Notes: generated by a model from the sequence alone, not told the origin. 64,000 nucleotides of DNA from Rhodobacteraceae bacterium Alg238-R152 (GCA_900537125.1 UNRJ01000009.1:124001-188000); one strand, 5' to 3'. Shown: positions 8,583 through 18,434, counted from the first letter of the stretch. Numbers and translations: made by a program.

Positions 8583-9017
8583 TCACTCATCCGGCTCCGC
8601 AAGACCCTCTTCCTCGGTTTCTTGTGGGTCTCCAGTTTTACGGCGCAAACGCAGGTTCACGACCTGCGCGTCTTCCAGGTTTTTGCTGTTTTGGACCTTT
8701 AGTTTGCCAAGTTCCGGCATATTCAACCCGCGCCCTGCGCTGAGAGTTTCGCCAATAATCGCAAGCGCGGCTTCGATGGCCGGCTTTGCATCGCGCTTTT
8801 TTATCCCAGCCCGCGCCACGGCGGATTCAATTAGTTCCTTTTTGCGCATGACATCCAAACCGAGATCTTCCGTAGACTCTGCATCAATCGAAGGCACAAC
8901 TACAGGCGTGGCTTCTGCGATATCTTTCAAACTTGTCCTGGTTTTGCGGGATGTGGTTGCTCGCGTGCGCGACTTGCTGGTCGCACCTGTGCGTGTCGTA
9001 ATGGGAGCTTTCGCCAT
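8583..9017 (-). CDS. HU/IHF family DNA-binding protein with basic tail
   Basis: A 144-residue protein. Residues 1-40 are a Thr/Arg/Lys-rich, probably unstructured tail (TSKSRTRATTSRKTRTS). Residues about 55-135 follow the HU fold (MRKKELIESAVARAGIKKRDA, then LNMPELGKLKV), though the DNA-binding arm is unusual. The end is acidic. It is longer than standard HU (about 90 residues) and probably a nucleoid-associated protein rather than HU itself. A near-match to the PhaR operator (CTGCGACGCAC, 9121-9131) lies about 105 bp upstream, next to the PHB locus. Confidence 0.8.
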   Translation of the reverse strand: MAKAPITTRTGATSKSRTRATTSRKTRTSLKDIAEATPVVVPSIDAESTEDLGLDVMRKKELIESAVARAGIKKRDAKPAIEAALAIIGETLSAGRGLNMPELGKLKVQNSKNLEDAQVVNLRLRRKTGDPQETEEEGLAEPDE

Positions 9018-9120
9018 GGTTTTCTACCTCATTGGTCTGCTCGACGCGACCAGCATAGCAACGAACCCATATTAAAGACAGGTAATTCGCGCATTTCCAC
9101 AATATCTGCGCATAAGAAAG

Positions 9121-9131
9121 CTGCGACGCAC
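9121..9131. promoter_or_regulatory. PhaR-like site upstream of HU-like gene
   Basis: CTGCGACGCAC differs in one base from CTGC-N3-GCAG. It lies between the phaR stop and the HU-like gene start. Binding is an inference. Confidence 0.4.
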
Positions 9132-9176
9132 CAAATACGCGCCACAGCTACCATTGCCACCAATAAAGAAGCGCCG

Positions 9177-9755
9177 TTATTTTAGCTTGGAAAGCTTGTC
9201 CTGCAGCTCAGCAAGTTGCTTCTTGATGTGGTCAAGATCTTCACTGTCACTGCTGGTGTGCTCTTCAGATTCTTCCTGCTGCGCAGCACCGCCGGGGGGC
9301 CAAGCAATACCGCCGGTCATGGCTTTCATAAAGGCCTCTTGCTGCGCTTGCATTGCCTCGATGCCCGGCATTTTCATGGCGTCCATGCCCGGCACTTTCA
9401 TACCAGTCCCCATGCTTTCCATAACCTTTTCTTGGCTTTCGCGCAGCATGTCAAAGGAGGTCTGCAAAAACTGAGGCACAATCGAAGTCGCCTGTGTGGT
9501 GTAGGCACGTACCAGATCATTGAGCACATTAATGGGCAGAACATTTTCGCCCCGGCTCTCATGTTCTGCAATGATTTGAAGCAGGTACTGGCGGGTCAGA
9601 TCGTCGCCGCTTTTTAGGTCGACAATCTGCACTTCACGGCCAGATCGAATAAAACCGGCAATATGGTCCAGTGTGACGTAGTCACTTGTCTCTGTGTTAT
9701 AAAGCCGCCGGCTGGCGTAGCGTTTGATCAGTAGCGGTTTTGTGTCATCGCCCAC
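9177..9755 (-). CDS. phaR: PHB synthesis repressor PhaR
   Basis: A 192-residue regulator of polyhydroxybutyrate granule genes. It has the conserved N-terminal PHB accumulation domain (PLLIKRYASRRLYNTETSDYV, where this DNA-binding family is nearly invariant), the second PHB_acc domain (VLNDLVRAYTTQATSIVPQFL), a Met-rich middle and an acidic coiled-coil tail. The start is a GTG at 9755 with ggggaga 5 bases upstream; the frame extends to 9809 without a better start. PhaR binds both PHB and CTGC-N3-GCAG DNA in Rhodobacter; such sites lie before phaP in this window. Confidence 0.95.
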   Translation of the reverse strand: MGDDTKPLLIKRYASRRLYNTETSDYVTLDHIAGFIRSGREVQIVDLKSGDDLTRQYLLQIIAEHESRGENVLPINVLNDLVRAYTTQATSIVPQFLQTSFDMLRESQEKVMESMGTGMKVPGMDAMKMPGIEAMQAQQEAFMKAMTGGIAWPPGGAAQQEESEEHTSSDSEDLDHIKKQLAELQDKLSKLK

Positions 9756-9818
9756 ATCAATCTCCCCAAAATTTGCGCGCTGCAGAAAAAGCCTATGCGA
9801 CTGCAGCACAAAAAGAAA

Positions 9819-9839
9819 GAGCGGGCATTATGCCCGCTC
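9819..9839 (-). terminator. terminator of phaP
   Basis: A 9-bp stem GAGCGGGCA/TGCCCGCTC with a 3-base loop, followed on the minus strand by TTTCTTTTT. It lies between phaP and phaR, so phaR is probably transcribed from its own promoter. Confidence 0.85.
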
Positions 9840-9889
9840 ACGCAATCTGCACTCTTAGGGAGGATAGGAGTGCCGAGTTGCGGCTTCTC

Positions 9890-10336
9890 TTATTTGGAGG
9901 TCGCTTTTTTCGCCGCTGCGGTCACGTCGTTGGTGGCCTTTTTCACAGCAGCAGAAGCTTCTTCAGAAGCCTCTTTGCCAGCAGACATCAGCAACTCAAC
10001 AGTTTCCATCTGAACTTTTTTCGCTACTTCAGCGAAGGCCGCCATGTTTTCAGCAGCAACTTCGGCCTGAGCGGACGCAAAATCGGTCATCGATTTGGCG
10101 TAGTCAGCAGGATCTTCTTTGGCTTTGGACATGTCGCCCAGCTTCGCCAGAGTGTCTTTTGTCCACTTGGTGGAGATTTCGGAAGACTTCTCTGCCGCAC
10201 CCAGTGCAACAGTGGTCAGCTTCTCGTTCAGCGCTGCGGAGTTTTTGAACGCGTCGTCAAAAGCAGATGTATCAACCGGGAATGCGCCCAATACGTCTTT
10301 GAACATTGCGGTCATGTCCTGTGTCGCTTTAGCCAT
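9890..10336 (-). CDS. phaP: phasin PhaP
   Basis: A 148-residue, Ala- and Lys-rich helical protein that coats PHB granules. It has the phasin_2-type pattern (SAAFDDAFKNS-like opening, SSEISTKWTKDTLAKL, QAEVAAENMAAFAEVAKKVQ) and an Ala/Lys tail. It is placed between phaC and phaR as in Rhodobacter and Paracoccus. Two PhaR palindromes (10420-10430, 10449-10459) lie 84 and 113 bp upstream of its start, so it is probably derepressed when PHB accumulates. Confidence 0.93.
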   Translation of the reverse strand: MAKATQDMTAMFKDVLGAFPVDTSAFDDAFKNSAALNEKLTTVALGAAEKSSEISTKWTKDTLAKLGDMSKAKEDPADYAKSMTDFASAQAEVAAENMAAFAEVAKKVQMETVELLMSAGKEASEEASAAVKKATNDVTAAAKKATSK

Positions 10337-10419
10337 TGGTATAGTTCCTTAAACAAATGACAGCCCGTGAAGATGAGGAGAATGGGCTGCGTTTCTAGTC
10401 TCTGGGAACAATATGCTTT

Positions 10420-10459
10420 CTGCGACGCAGCATTTCAAGATGTTTTTGCTGCAACGCAG
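10420..10459 (-). promoter_or_regulatory. two PhaR operators before phaP
   Basis: CTGCGACGCAG (10420-10430) and CTGCAACGCAG (10449-10459) both fit CTGC-N3-GCAG, the PhaR site described in Rhodobacter sphaeroides. Their starts are 29 bp apart. They sit in the 145-bp phaC-phaP gap. Confidence 0.8.
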
Positions 10460-10480
10460 CAAAAACATTACATGATCCTG

Positions 10481-12274
10481 TTATTTATAGGCTTTTTTTA
10501 GTACGTAGCTGCCTGGTGCATCTCCAAGTGTTGGATGCGCCTCATCTCCGGGCGGGCGCGCTGCAATCTTTTTGCCTGACTTTTTTGACAACCAAGTGTC
10601 CCACCGTGGCCACCACGACCCCTCGTGGACGATTGCGCTGTTCATCCAGTCCTCCGCGGTGCCCTTCACATCGGTATTGGTGTAATGGCCGTATTTCTTC
10701 TTGCTTGGAGGGTTCACAATGCCGGCAATATGTCCGGACTGGGACACAATAAACGTCTTGGAACGGCTCTTGGTTTGCTGAAACCCGTGATAGCAATCTT
10801 TCCATCGCGCAATGTGATCTGTCTCACAGGTCACGGAGCAGACCGGAACATCCACATCGCTGATTTTCAACGTTGTGCCGCACAGCTCAACACCCTCGCC
10901 AACAAACTTGTTCGCCTGACACAGCTCGCGCAGATACTGATGTGCCATTTTTCCGGGCAAACCAGAGCCATCGCCATTCCAGTACAACAAATCAAAGGCG
11001 GGCGGCGCTTCCCCCATAAAGTAACTCTTGATCGCCGGGCCATAGATCAAGTCATTGGACCGCAGGAAGCTAAACGTACGCTGCATGATAAACGAGCGCA
11101 GGATGCCAAACTCCTCAACCTCATCATCAATGCCGTCGATAAAGTCATCCTGCAAAAACGGTGTAAACTCACCTTGATCAGAGAAATCCGTTAGCGTCGT
11201 GAAGAACGTCGCGGATTTCACCGATTTATCTCCCCGCTGCTTCATCAACGACAACGTTAAATGCAGCGTGGTCCCCGCGATACAATAGCCAACTGCATTC
11301 ACCTGTGTTTGCTTGGTGATGCCTTTGACCTGCGCAATGGCTTCGAGGAACCCCTCCTCAATGTAGTCATCCAGCCCCACATCCGCGTGAGACAGATCAG
11401 GATTGACCCAGCTCACCACAAACACAGTGTAACCCTGAGCAACACACCAACGGATCATGCTGTTTTGCTCTTTGAGATCCAGAATGTAGTACTTGTTGAT
11501 CCACGGCGGAAAGATGATCAGCGGAATCTCGTGCACGGTCTCGGTTGTTGGCGAGAACTGCAGCAGTTCAAACATCCGGTTGCGATACACCACCTTGCCG
11601 GGCGCTGTCGCGATGTTACGTCCAATCTCAAACGCATCCTCATCGGCCAACTTCACCAGCAGTTCGCCATTGTTGGCTTCCAGATCCGAAATCAAATTCT
11701 GCAAACCGTCAATCAGCGACTGTCCCTCGGTTTCAACGGCCTTCTCAAGCGCCTCCGGGTTGGTGCCTAGAAAGTTGGTTGGCGACATCATGTCGACGAT
11801 CTGGCTGGAGAAATACTCGATGCGCTGCTTGTCTTTGAGTGCCAATCCGTCGAGCTCACTTACGGCCGTTTTGATAGCGTCGGCATTGCGCATATACTGC
11901 TGCTTCAACAGGTTGAAATAGGGATGAGTCCGCCACATCGGATGAGAGAATCGCCTGTCGGTTGGCGTGTCATCCTGCGGTGCAGAAAACTCCCCTTTGA
12001 GCATCAAATTTTGTGCGTCTACAAAGCTCTTAACCGACTTTCCCCACAGGTCCAGCTGGTTTTCGATAACTTTTCCAGGGTTGTCGACCATCGCCTGCCA
12101 ATAGGCGCTCGCGGCGTTCATGAAAACTTCAGGTTCAGGAGAATTTAGCTCATCTCTCAATGGCTTACGTTTCCCAAGAACCTCTGTCAATCGCAGCGAC
12201 AAAGCTTCAACTTTTGCCAAATTTGCGTTCAGGCGGTCCATTTTTTCGCCGGATTCAGTCTCATTTGTTGTCAT
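10481..12274 (-). CDS. phaC: class I PHB synthase PhaC
   Basis: A 597-residue enzyme that polymerises (R)-3-hydroxybutyryl-CoA on the granule surface. The N-terminal region (about 1-230) is the variable class I part; the alpha/beta-hydrolase core holds the lipase-like box GYCIAG with the nucleophilic Cys near residue 330, the catalytic Asp in VTCETDHIA, and the catalytic His in SQSGHIAGIVNPP. The invariant Trp in PMWRTHPYFN is present. The ATG at 12274 has a weak ribosome site; the ATG eleven codons later is an alternative. It is divergent from phaZ, with a PhaR-like palindrome in between. Confidence 0.96.
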   Translation of the reverse strand: MTTNETESGEKMDRLNANLAKVEALSLRLTEVLGKRKPLRDELNSPEPEVFMNAASAYWQAMVDNPGKVIENQLDLWGKSVKSFVDAQNLMLKGEFSAPQDDTPTDRRFSHPMWRTHPYFNLLKQQYMRNADAIKTAVSELDGLALKDKQRIEYFSSQIVDMMSPTNFLGTNPEALEKAVETEGQSLIDGLQNLISDLEANNGELLVKLADEDAFEIGRNIATAPGKVVYRNRMFELLQFSPTTETVHEIPLIIFPPWINKYYILDLKEQNSMIRWCVAQGYTVFVVSWVNPDLSHADVGLDDYIEEGFLEAIAQVKGITKQTQVNAVGYCIAGTTLHLTLSLMKQRGDKSVKSATFFTTLTDFSDQGEFTPFLQDDFIDGIDDEVEEFGILRSFIMQRTFSFLRSNDLIYGPAIKSYFMGEAPPAFDLLYWNGDGSGLPGKMAHQYLRELCQANKFVGEGVELCGTTLKISDVDVPVCSVTCETDHIARWKDCYHGFQQTKSRSKTFIVSQSGHIAGIVNPPSKKKYGHYTNTDVKGTAEDWMNSAIVHEGSWWPRWDTWLSKKSGKKIAARPPGDEAHPTLGDAPGSYVLKKAYK

Positions 12275-12298
12275 ATTAACCTAATCGCCCTAATGTCG

Positions 12299-12309
12299 CT
12301 GCTGTGCAG
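12299..12309. promoter_or_regulatory. PhaR-type operator between phaC and phaZ
   Basis: CTGCTGTGCAG fits CTGC-N3-GCAG exactly. It lies in the 107-bp divergent gap, 25 bp from the phaC start and 73 bp from the phaZ start, so one site could act on both promoters. Confidence 0.65.
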
Positions 12310-12381
12310 CATTAACCAAGCGCCCCCTCAATATTACCGGGGAAAACACCGGGTGCATACCCCAACGATAGGACGAAGCAC

Positions 12382-13671
12382 ATGCGATACATGGCCACGT
12401 ACGACCTCATGGAAACGATGCGGAACACCAACCAGTGGTTGGGCGCGACCGCCAGCGCCATGGCGTCTTACCCGGCCTTTGCATTGGTACCGAACCCCGG
12501 TTTGCAGTGGATGGCGGCCTGGGGAGAAGTCACCGAACGCGCCTTCCAACGCATGGTTGTGAAGCCAGATTGGGGCATCGACAGCTTCACCTGCGAAGAC
12601 GGCAAAGACCATATCGTCAACGTCAACACCGTGGTCGAGCGCGCTTTTGGCGACCTGATCCATTTTGAGGTCTCCGGTCGCAAGCCGATGAAACGCAAAG
12701 TCATGTTGGTTGCACCGATGTCCGGCCACTATGCGACCTTGCTGCGCTCCACCGTGAAAAGTCTGATTGCCGATTGCGAAGTGTATATCACTGATTGGCA
12801 CAACGCGCGTGACATTCCCGTGTCCGAAGGCAAGTTTGATGTTGAGGATTACACCCTCTACCTTGTCGATTTTATGAAAGCGCTTGGCCCCGACACCCAT
12901 GTGATCGCCGTGTGCCAACCAGCCCCGCTCACATTGGCTGCAACCGCCTATCTCGCAGAGGAAGACCCAGCCGCGCAGCCGCGCTCCCTCACACTCATTG
13001 GCGGACCAATCGATCCAAGCGCTGCCGCAACCGAGGTCACCGACTTTGGTCACCGCGTCACCATGGGCCAACTCGAAGAAACCATGATCCAGCGCGTCGG
13101 TTTCAAGCATCCCGGTGTTGGACGCATGGTTTACCCCGGCCTGCTGCAACTCTCTTCTTTCATGTCAATGAACGGCGAACGGCACTCCAAGGCCTTCAAC
13201 GACCAAATCATGCGCGTGTCTCGGGGCGAAGCTTCAGATCACGACGCGCACAACCGATTCTATGACGAATATCTGGCTGTCATGGACATGACCGCCGAAT
13301 TCTACCTCTCCACCGTGGAGCGCGTTTTCAAAAATGGCGAGATCGCAAACAACGAGTTTGTGGTCGCTGGTCGCAAAGTTGATATCGGCAAAATCACCAC
13401 CGTTGCGGTGAAATCGGTGGAGGGTGCCAAAGACGACATCACAGCACCTGGCCAATGTATCGCCGCGTTGGATCTCTGCACCGGCCTGCCAGATAGTAAG
13501 AAAGCCAGCCACGTGGAGCCGGGCGCCGGTCACTATGGCATCTTCGCCGGCAAAAGCTGGCGCAACAATATCCGCCCGCTTGTGCTGGAGTTCATCGACG
13601 CAAACGCCGCCGCTCCGAAGGCCAAAGCGGCCCCCAAACGCAAGCCTGCCAATAAGAACACCGCTGCCTAA
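12382..13671 (+). CDS. phaZ: intracellular PHB depolymerase PhaZ
   Basis: A 429-residue depolymerase that mobilises stored PHB. It has the alpha/beta-hydrolase arrangement of intracellular PhaZ, with the Cys nucleophile in the box VIAVCQPAP (about residue 177) and a late conserved His in EPGAGHYGIFAGKSWR. The last 25 residues are Ala/Lys/Pro-rich. The ATG at 12382 has aggacga upstream. It is divergent from phaC and ends at a strong hairpin. Confidence 0.94.
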   Translation: MRYMATYDLMETMRNTNQWLGATASAMASYPAFALVPNPGLQWMAAWGEVTERAFQRMVVKPDWGIDSFTCEDGKDHIVNVNTVVERAFGDLIHFEVSGRKPMKRKVMLVAPMSGHYATLLRSTVKSLIADCEVYITDWHNARDIPVSEGKFDVEDYTLYLVDFMKALGPDTHVIAVCQPAPLTLAATAYLAEEDPAAQPRSLTLIGGPIDPSAAATEVTDFGHRVTMGQLEETMIQRVGFKHPGVGRMVYPGLLQLSSFMSMNGERHSKAFNDQIMRVSRGEASDHDAHNRFYDEYLAVMDMTAEFYLSTVERVFKNGEIANNEFVVAGRKVDIGKITTVAVKSVEGAKDDITAPGQCIAALDLCTGLPDSKKASHVEPGAGHYGIFAGKSWRNNIRPLVLEFIDANAAAPKAKAAPKRKPANKNTAA

Positions 13672-13698
13672 ACAGGCGGCATATGGACCTCCGCATAC

Positions 13699-13733
13699 AA
13701 ATGGGGCGATCGCAGGGCGCGATTCGCCCCATT
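13699..13733 (+). terminator. terminator of phaZ
   Basis: Inverted repeat AATGGGGCG ... CGCCCCATT around a GC-rich loop, followed by GTTGTATTTAC. The stem is strong and the U-tract is imperfect. Confidence 0.65.
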
Positions 13734-14258
13734 GTTGTATTTACTGTTCACCGTTGCAAAAGATGCACATCGCCTGCCCGCAATATTTTCCACAAAAATG
13801 GACGCCCAAATCTACATGTTGTGGATAACTACATCTCCGAACCTCGCCCCAAAGCAGAAACGCCTTTTTTCAAACGTTTAGCGGAATTAACCAATATTAA
13901 CGCTTCCCAAAGACCCCTGTGGAGGAATCGGAAGGCGTCAGCGAGTCGCCGCTGACCGCTTTCCGTCAACAGCAAAAATCCTGATTTTTAGTAAATAAAT
14001 TCGTTGACCCTTTAGGGGCCGATACGCCAGTTTGTGGCAGCAGCCGAGAAAACCCACTAGATATAGTGGCGACCAGGCAGCAAAGACATAATCACCCAAA
14101 CGCCCTTCCGGGTCTGTTTTTTGCGACAAATGCAGTGCGTTTGCGCCTGATGTCTCTTTGCTTGCCGTTCGCCCAGCACTCCAGGGTTCACAGAGGCGCA
14201 TGACAGAACGCACAGAACGTGCACGACGGGACATTTGGCACTGGGGACGATGACAGGC
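13734..14258. other. long leader/promoter region of nrdJ
   Basis: Over 500 bases with no convincing gene. Contents: TTTTCCACA (13786-13794, one mismatch to a DnaA box) and TGTGGATAA (13820-13828, a perfect DnaA box on the minus strand); a TTAA-N6-TTAAC motif near 13890; a long imperfect hairpin (13930-13964); and a pair of NrdR-type boxes. No cobalamin riboswitch was recognised. Confidence 0.5.
14022..14069. promoter_or_regulatory. NrdR box pair upstream of nrdJ
   Basis: CCACTAGATATAGTGG (14054-14069) matches 13 of 16 positions of the NrdR box consensus. A weaker 16-mer, ATACGCCAGTTTGTGG (14022-14037), starts exactly 32 bp upstream, the usual spacing of NrdR box pairs. NrdR represses ribonucleotide reductase genes. 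Confidence 0.65.
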
Positions 14259-17200
14259 ATGAAGATTCAACGACGTTTCACCAAGACCGGACAGGACGCT
14301 TACGCTGATCTGGATTTTGTGACCACCGAATCTGAAATTCGCAACCCGGACGGCTCCATTGTCTTTCACCTTGCCGACGTCGAAGTGCCGGCCAGCTGGT
14401 CGCAAGTTGCCTCAGACGTCATTGCACAAAAATACTTCCGCAAAGCTGGCGTGCCAGCCAAGCTGCGCAAAGTGCGCGAAAAGGGCGTCCCAGAATTTTT
14501 GTGGCGCTCCACACCGGCCAACGAAGATGTGGTGATCGGCGGCGAAACCAGCGCCAAGCAGGTGTTTGATCGTCTCGCTGGCGCGTGGACCTATTGGGGT
14601 TGGAAAGGCGGCTACTTCACTTCTGAAGAGGACGCCCGCGCCTACTTTGACGAAATGCGTTATATGCTGGCGACGCAACGCGCCGCGCCCAACTCGCCAC
14701 AGTGGTTCAACACCGGCCTGCACTGGGCCTACGGCATCGATGGCCCCTCGCAAGGCCACTACTACGTCGACTACAAAACTGGCAAGCTGACCAAATCCAA
14801 ATCCGCCTACGAGCATCCACAGCCACACGCCTGTTTTATTCAGTCCGTGGCTGACGATCTGGTGGGTGACGGCGGCATTATGGATCTTTGGGTGCGCGAA
14901 GCCCGCCTGTTCAAATACGGCTCTGGCACCGGCACCAACTTCTCATCCTTGCGCGCCGACGGCGAATCCCTTTCTGGTGGTGGCATGTCTTCGGGCCTGA
15001 TGGGCTTCCTGAAAATTGGTGACCGGGCTGCAGGCGCGATCAAATCCGGCGGCACCACCCGCCGCGCAGCCAAAATGGTGATTGTCGATGCCGACCACCC
15101 GGACATCGAAGAATACATCAATTGGAAGGTCAAAGAGGAGCAAAAGGTTGCCTCCATCGTGGCCGGCTCCAAAATGCACGAGCAGAAGCTCAACGGCATT
15201 TTTGACGCCATCAAAGCCTGGGACGGTGCTGAGGCAGACGCCTATGACGCCAAGACCAACGATGGCCTGAAGACCGCAATCCGTGACGCCAAAAAGTCAA
15301 TGATCCCGGAGACATACATCAAACGCGTGCTGGATTATGCCAAGCAGGGCTACGCCAGCATCGAATTCCCAACATATGACACCGACTGGGACTCCGAAGC
15401 CTACGCGTCTGTTTCGGGCCAAAACTCCAACAACTCCATCCGCGTCACCGACGCCTTCCTCAAGGCTGTTGAAAACGACGACGATTGGGAACTGATCCGC
15501 CGCACCGACGGTAAAGTGGCCAAAACCATCAAGGCCCGCGACCTTTGGGAAGATGTCGGCCACGCGGCCTGGGCCTGTGCTGATCCCGGCATCCAGTACC
15601 ACGACACCGTGAACGCCTGGCACACCTGCCCGGAAGACGGCGAAATCCGCGGCTCCAACCCGTGCTCCGAGTATATGTTCCTCGACGACACCGCCTGTAA
15701 CCTCGCCTCGATGAACCTTCTGTCCTTCCTCAAGGACGGCGTGTTCCAGGCCGAAGATTACATGCATGCCACCCGCCTCTGGACCGTGACGCTGGAAATC
15801 TCTGTCACCATGGCGCAGTTCCCGTCCAAGGAAATTGCGCAGCGCTCTTACGACTTCCGCACCCTCGGCCTTGGCTACGCCAACATCGGCGGCCTGCTGA
15901 TGAACCTCGGCTTCGGTTACGATTCTGACGAAGGCCGCGCCCTCGGCGGCGCGCTCACCGCGCTGATGACCGGTGTGGCCTACGCCACCTCAGCTGAAAT
16001 GGCCGGAGAGCTGGGTGCGTTTGACGGCTATGCCCGCAACAGCGAACACATGCTGCGTGTCATCCGCAATCACCGCCGCGCCACCCAAGGATTGACCTCG
16101 GGCTACGAAGGCCTTGCCGTAAAACCTGTGCCGTTGGATACCGAAAATTGCCCTGATCAGGTGCTGGTTGAGTTGGCCAAATCCGCATGGGACGAAGCCC
16201 TGCAGCTGGGCGAAAAACATGGCTACCGCAACGCGCAGACTTCGGTGATTGCGCCAACCGGCACCATTGGTCTGGTGATGGATTGTGACACCACCGGCAT
16301 CGAGCCTGACTTCGCACTGGTGAAATTCAAAAAGCTTGCAGGCGGCGGTTACTTCAAGATCATCAACCGCTCCGTGCCTGCCGCCCTAGAAGGTCTCGGT
16401 TATTCCTCCGCGCAGATCGAAGAGATCGTGTCCTACGCAGTGGGCCACGGCACCATCGGCAACGCACCGGGCATCAACCACACGTCTTTGATTGGCCACG
16501 GTTTCACCACCAACGAGATCGAGAAAATCGAAGCCGCGCTAGGCTCCGCCTTCGACATCCGCTTTGTGTTCAACCAATGGACTCTGGGCGAAGAGTTCTG
16601 CACCAATGTCTTGGGCATCCCAGCTGAGAAGCTGAATGACCCTGCCTTCGAACTGCTTGGACACCTCGGCTACACCAAAGCGGACATTGATCTGGCCAAC
16701 GACCACGTCTGCGGCACCATGACCCTGGAAGGCGCGCCGTTCCTCAAAGAAGAGCACTACCACATCTTTGATTGCGCCAACCCATGTGGCAAAAAAGGCA
16801 AGCGCTACCTCTCCGTGGACAGCCACATCACCATGATGGCCGCTGCACAGTCCTTCATCTCCGGCGCGATCTCCAAAACGATCAACATGCCCAACGATGC
16901 CACCATCGAGGACTGCCAGAGCGCTTATGAGCTCTCTTGGTCCCTCGGCATCAAAGCCAACGCGCTGTACCGCGACGGCTCCAAGCTGTCGCAACCGCTG
17001 GCTGCCGCCCTGGTTGAAGACGATGACGAGGCTGCCGAAGTTCTCGAATCCGGCTCCATGACTGAAAAGGCGCAGGTGCTGGCCGAAAAGATAGTCGAGA
17101 AAATCGTCGTCAAAGAAGTGGCCCGAGGCCGCGAGAAAATGCCCGAGCGCCGCAAGGGCTACACCCAGAAAGCAGTTGTTGGCGGCCACAAGGTCTACCT

Positions 17201-17924
17201 GCGCACCGGCGAATACTCTGACGGCGCTCTGGGAGAAATCTTCATCGACATGCACAAGGAAGGCGCGGGCTTCCGTGCAATGATGAACAACTTCGCCATC
17301 GCAGTTTCCGTCGGACTGCAATACGGCGTGCCGCTTGAAGAATTTGTCGACGCCTTCACCTTCACCAAATTTGAGCCCGCGGGCATGGTGCAGGGCAACG
17401 ACAGCATCAAAAACGCCACCTCGATCCTCGATTATATCTTCCGCGAATTGGCCGTGTCTTACCTCGACCGTACCGACCTTGCGCATATCAAGCCAGAAGG
17501 CACCACGTTTGACGATGTTGGACGTGGCGAGGAAGAAGGCGTTTCCAACGTGTCCGAGCTGTCCGACACCGCTGCCTCTCGCTCGCTTGAGGTGTTAAAG
17601 CAGATCTCCTCGACCGGGTATCTGCGCAAACGCCTGCCGCAAGAACTGGTGGTCCTGAACGGCGGTGGCAATATTTCTGTGGATAACTCGGAAACTGTCA
17701 AAAATGTGAGCACTTTGGTGCCGGAAACCGCTGGCGCAGCCGTATCAGACATGGCACCTAGCGCCTCCGTCACAGCGGTTGCAACACCGATGAACGAGCG
17801 CGCCAAAGCCAAAATGCAAGGCTACGAGGGAGACCCCTGTGGTGATTGCGGCAACTACACTTTGGTGCGCAACGGCACCTGTATGAAATGCAACACCTGC
17901 GGCGCCACCTCGGGCTGTAGCTAA
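14259..17924 (+). CDS. nrdJ: adenosylcobalamin-dependent ribonucleotide reductase
   Basis: A 1221-residue class II RNR that makes deoxyribonucleotides with coenzyme B12 and no oxygen requirement. Domains: N-terminal region; RNR barrel with [16 protein letters not shown] (about residue 145), [20 protein letters not shown] (about 467) and [16 protein letters not shown] (about 665); a TSCPD domain (about 970-1080); and a C-terminal Cys-rich tail with CGDC and CMKCNTC. This is the long alphaproteobacterial form. ATG 14259 (MKIQRRFTK, the family-like start) is preferred; ATG 14250 lies only 2 bases from gggga. It is followed 4 bp later by a small gene. Confidence 0.95.
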   Translation: MKIQRRFTKTGQDAYADLDFVTTESEIRNPDGSIVFHLADVEVPASWSQVASDVIAQKYFRKAGVPAKLRKVREKGVPEFLWRSTPANEDVVIGGETSAKQVFDRLAGAWTYWGWKGGYFTSEEDARAYFDEMRYMLATQRAAPNSPQWFNTGLHWAYGIDGPSQGHYYVDYKTGKLTKSKSAYEHPQPHACFIQSVADDLVGDGGIMDLWVREARLFKYGSGTGTNFSSLRADGESLSGGGMSSGLMGFLKIGDRAAGAIKSGGTTRRAAKMVIVDADHPDIEEYINWKVKEEQKVASIVAGSKMHEQKLNGIFDAIKAWDGAEADAYDAKTNDGLKTAIRDAKKSMIPETYIKRVLDYAKQGYASIEFPTYDTDWDSEAYASVSGQNSNNSIRVTDAFLKAVENDDDWELIRRTDGKVAKTIKARDLWEDVGHAAWACADPGIQYHDTVNAWHTCPEDGEIRGSNPCSEYMFLDDTACNLASMNLLSFLKDGVFQAEDYMHATRLWTVTLEISVTMAQFPSKEIAQRSYDFRTLGLGYANIGGLLMNLGFGYDSDEGRALGGALTALMTGVAYATSAEMAGELGAFDGYARNSEHMLRVIRNHRRATQGLTSGYEGLAVKPVPLDTENCPDQVLVELAKSAWDEALQLGEKHGYRNAQTSVIAPTGTIGLVMDCDTTGIEPDFALVKFKKLAGGGYFKIINRSVPAALEGLGYSSAQIEEIVSYAVGHGTIGNAPGINHTSLIGHGFTTNEIEKIEAALGSAFDIRFVFNQWTLGEEFCTNVLGIPAEKLNDPAFELLGHLGYTKADIDLANDHVCGTMTLEGAPFLKEEHYHIFDCANPCGKKGKRYLSVDSHITMMAAAQSFISGAISKTINMPNDATIEDCQSAYELSWSLGIKANALYRDGSKLSQPLAAALVEDDDEAAEVLESGSMTEKAQVLAEKIVEKIVVKEVARGREKMPERRKGYTQKAVVGGHKVYLRTGEYSDGALGEIFIDMHKEGAGFRAMMNNFAIAVSVGLQYGVPLEEFVDAFTFTKFEPAGMVQGNDSIKNATSILDYIFRELAVSYLDRTDLAHIKPEGTTFDDVGRGEEEGVSNVSELSDTAASRSLEVLKQISSTGYLRKRLPQELVVLNGGGNISVDNSETVKNVSTLVPETAGAAVSDMAPSASVTAVATPMNERAKAKMQGYEGDPCGDCGNYTLVRNGTCMKCNTCGATSGCS

Positions 17925-17928
17925 GGAG

Positions 17929-18132
17929 ATGACTGTGACGAAGAGCAGAAGCCTTCTGTCTGAACAAGACCAGAGCGAAGCCACCAATGACGCTTTGGTG
18001 GGCACCATCCGCATCAGCGGTGACTGGGCCCGCAAAGTACGCGGCGACACAGACACACGCGCCCCTGCCCCGCAGGCGGCCAACGACGATTACGCCGAAC
18101 ACCGGATTTTTGCAGCCCGCAAAAGCTCCTGA
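17929..18132 (+). CDS. small conserved-looking protein after nrdJ
   Basis: A 67-residue, probably soluble protein of unknown function, starting 4 bp after the nrdJ stop within the ggagatgac context, so surely co-transcribed. It is hydrophilic, with EQDQSEATNDALVGTIRISG in the middle and AANDDYAEHRIFAARKSS at the end. I do not know a function; its location suggests a role linked to ribonucleotide reduction. Confidence 0.7.
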   Translation: MTVTKSRSLLSEQDQSEATNDALVGTIRISGDWARKVRGDTDTRAPAPQAANDDYAEHRIFAARKSS

Positions 18133-18139
18133 TCGGTGA

Positions 18140-18347
18140 TCCCAAGATCCCGGGGGGACCTGGGTAGGGGGCCTCGGCCCCCGACGACATACTCCGCTGC
18201 CGTCCCTAAGTTTAGGCAGTGGTGTTCCACGGAGCGGGTGCGCTCGCTCCGACGACATTCAGGCCGCAGGCAAAAAACATCGAGCGGTAATTATAGAGTG
18301 AGCCTGGATGGCGAAACTGGGGGGTCTCAATGGCCCCCTATTTTTTT
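18140..18347 (+). ncRNA. candidate structured RNA after nrdJ operon
   Basis: A GC-rich segment with several nested inverted repeats: GGGGGCC-TC-GGCCCCC (18167-18182); an outer stem CTCCG/CGGAG (18192-18196, 18230-18234) enclosing CTGCC/GGCAG and GTGG-TGTT-CCAC, which is a three-way junction; CAGGC/GCCTG; and a final intrinsic terminator. The 5' GGGGGCC could also pair with GGCCCCC of the terminator, so alternative folds exist. CCGACGACAT occurs twice. It could be a 3' UTR, a trans sRNA, or a leader of the next gene. No named family recognised. Confidence 0.35.
18319..18347 (+). terminator. intrinsic terminator
   Basis: GGGGG/CCCCC stem with a 9-10 base loop followed by TATTTTTTT. It ends the nrdJ operon transcript or the structured RNA above. 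Confidence 0.8.
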
Positions 18348-18434
18348 GGAAGAACGATCTGCATCACACAGCTTCGTTGTCCAAGGGAGCTTGGTTTGCT
18401 ACTCCCTCTCAGACAACTTTTTTGAGGCAGCCAC

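Noticed and set aside
13683-13955. 90-codon frame after phaZ
   Set aside because: It starts inside the phaZ terminator region, lacks a ribosome site and has random-looking composition.
13734-14258. Possible cobalamin riboswitch before nrdJ
   Set aside because: No B12-box consensus was found; B12 riboswitches usually control B12-independent reductases or transport, not nrdJ.
17929-18132. AANDDYAE near the end of the small protein resembles a tmRNA tag
   Set aside because: The frame is a normal small gene with start and stop in the nrdJ operon, and the tRNA-like parts of tmRNA are not present around it.
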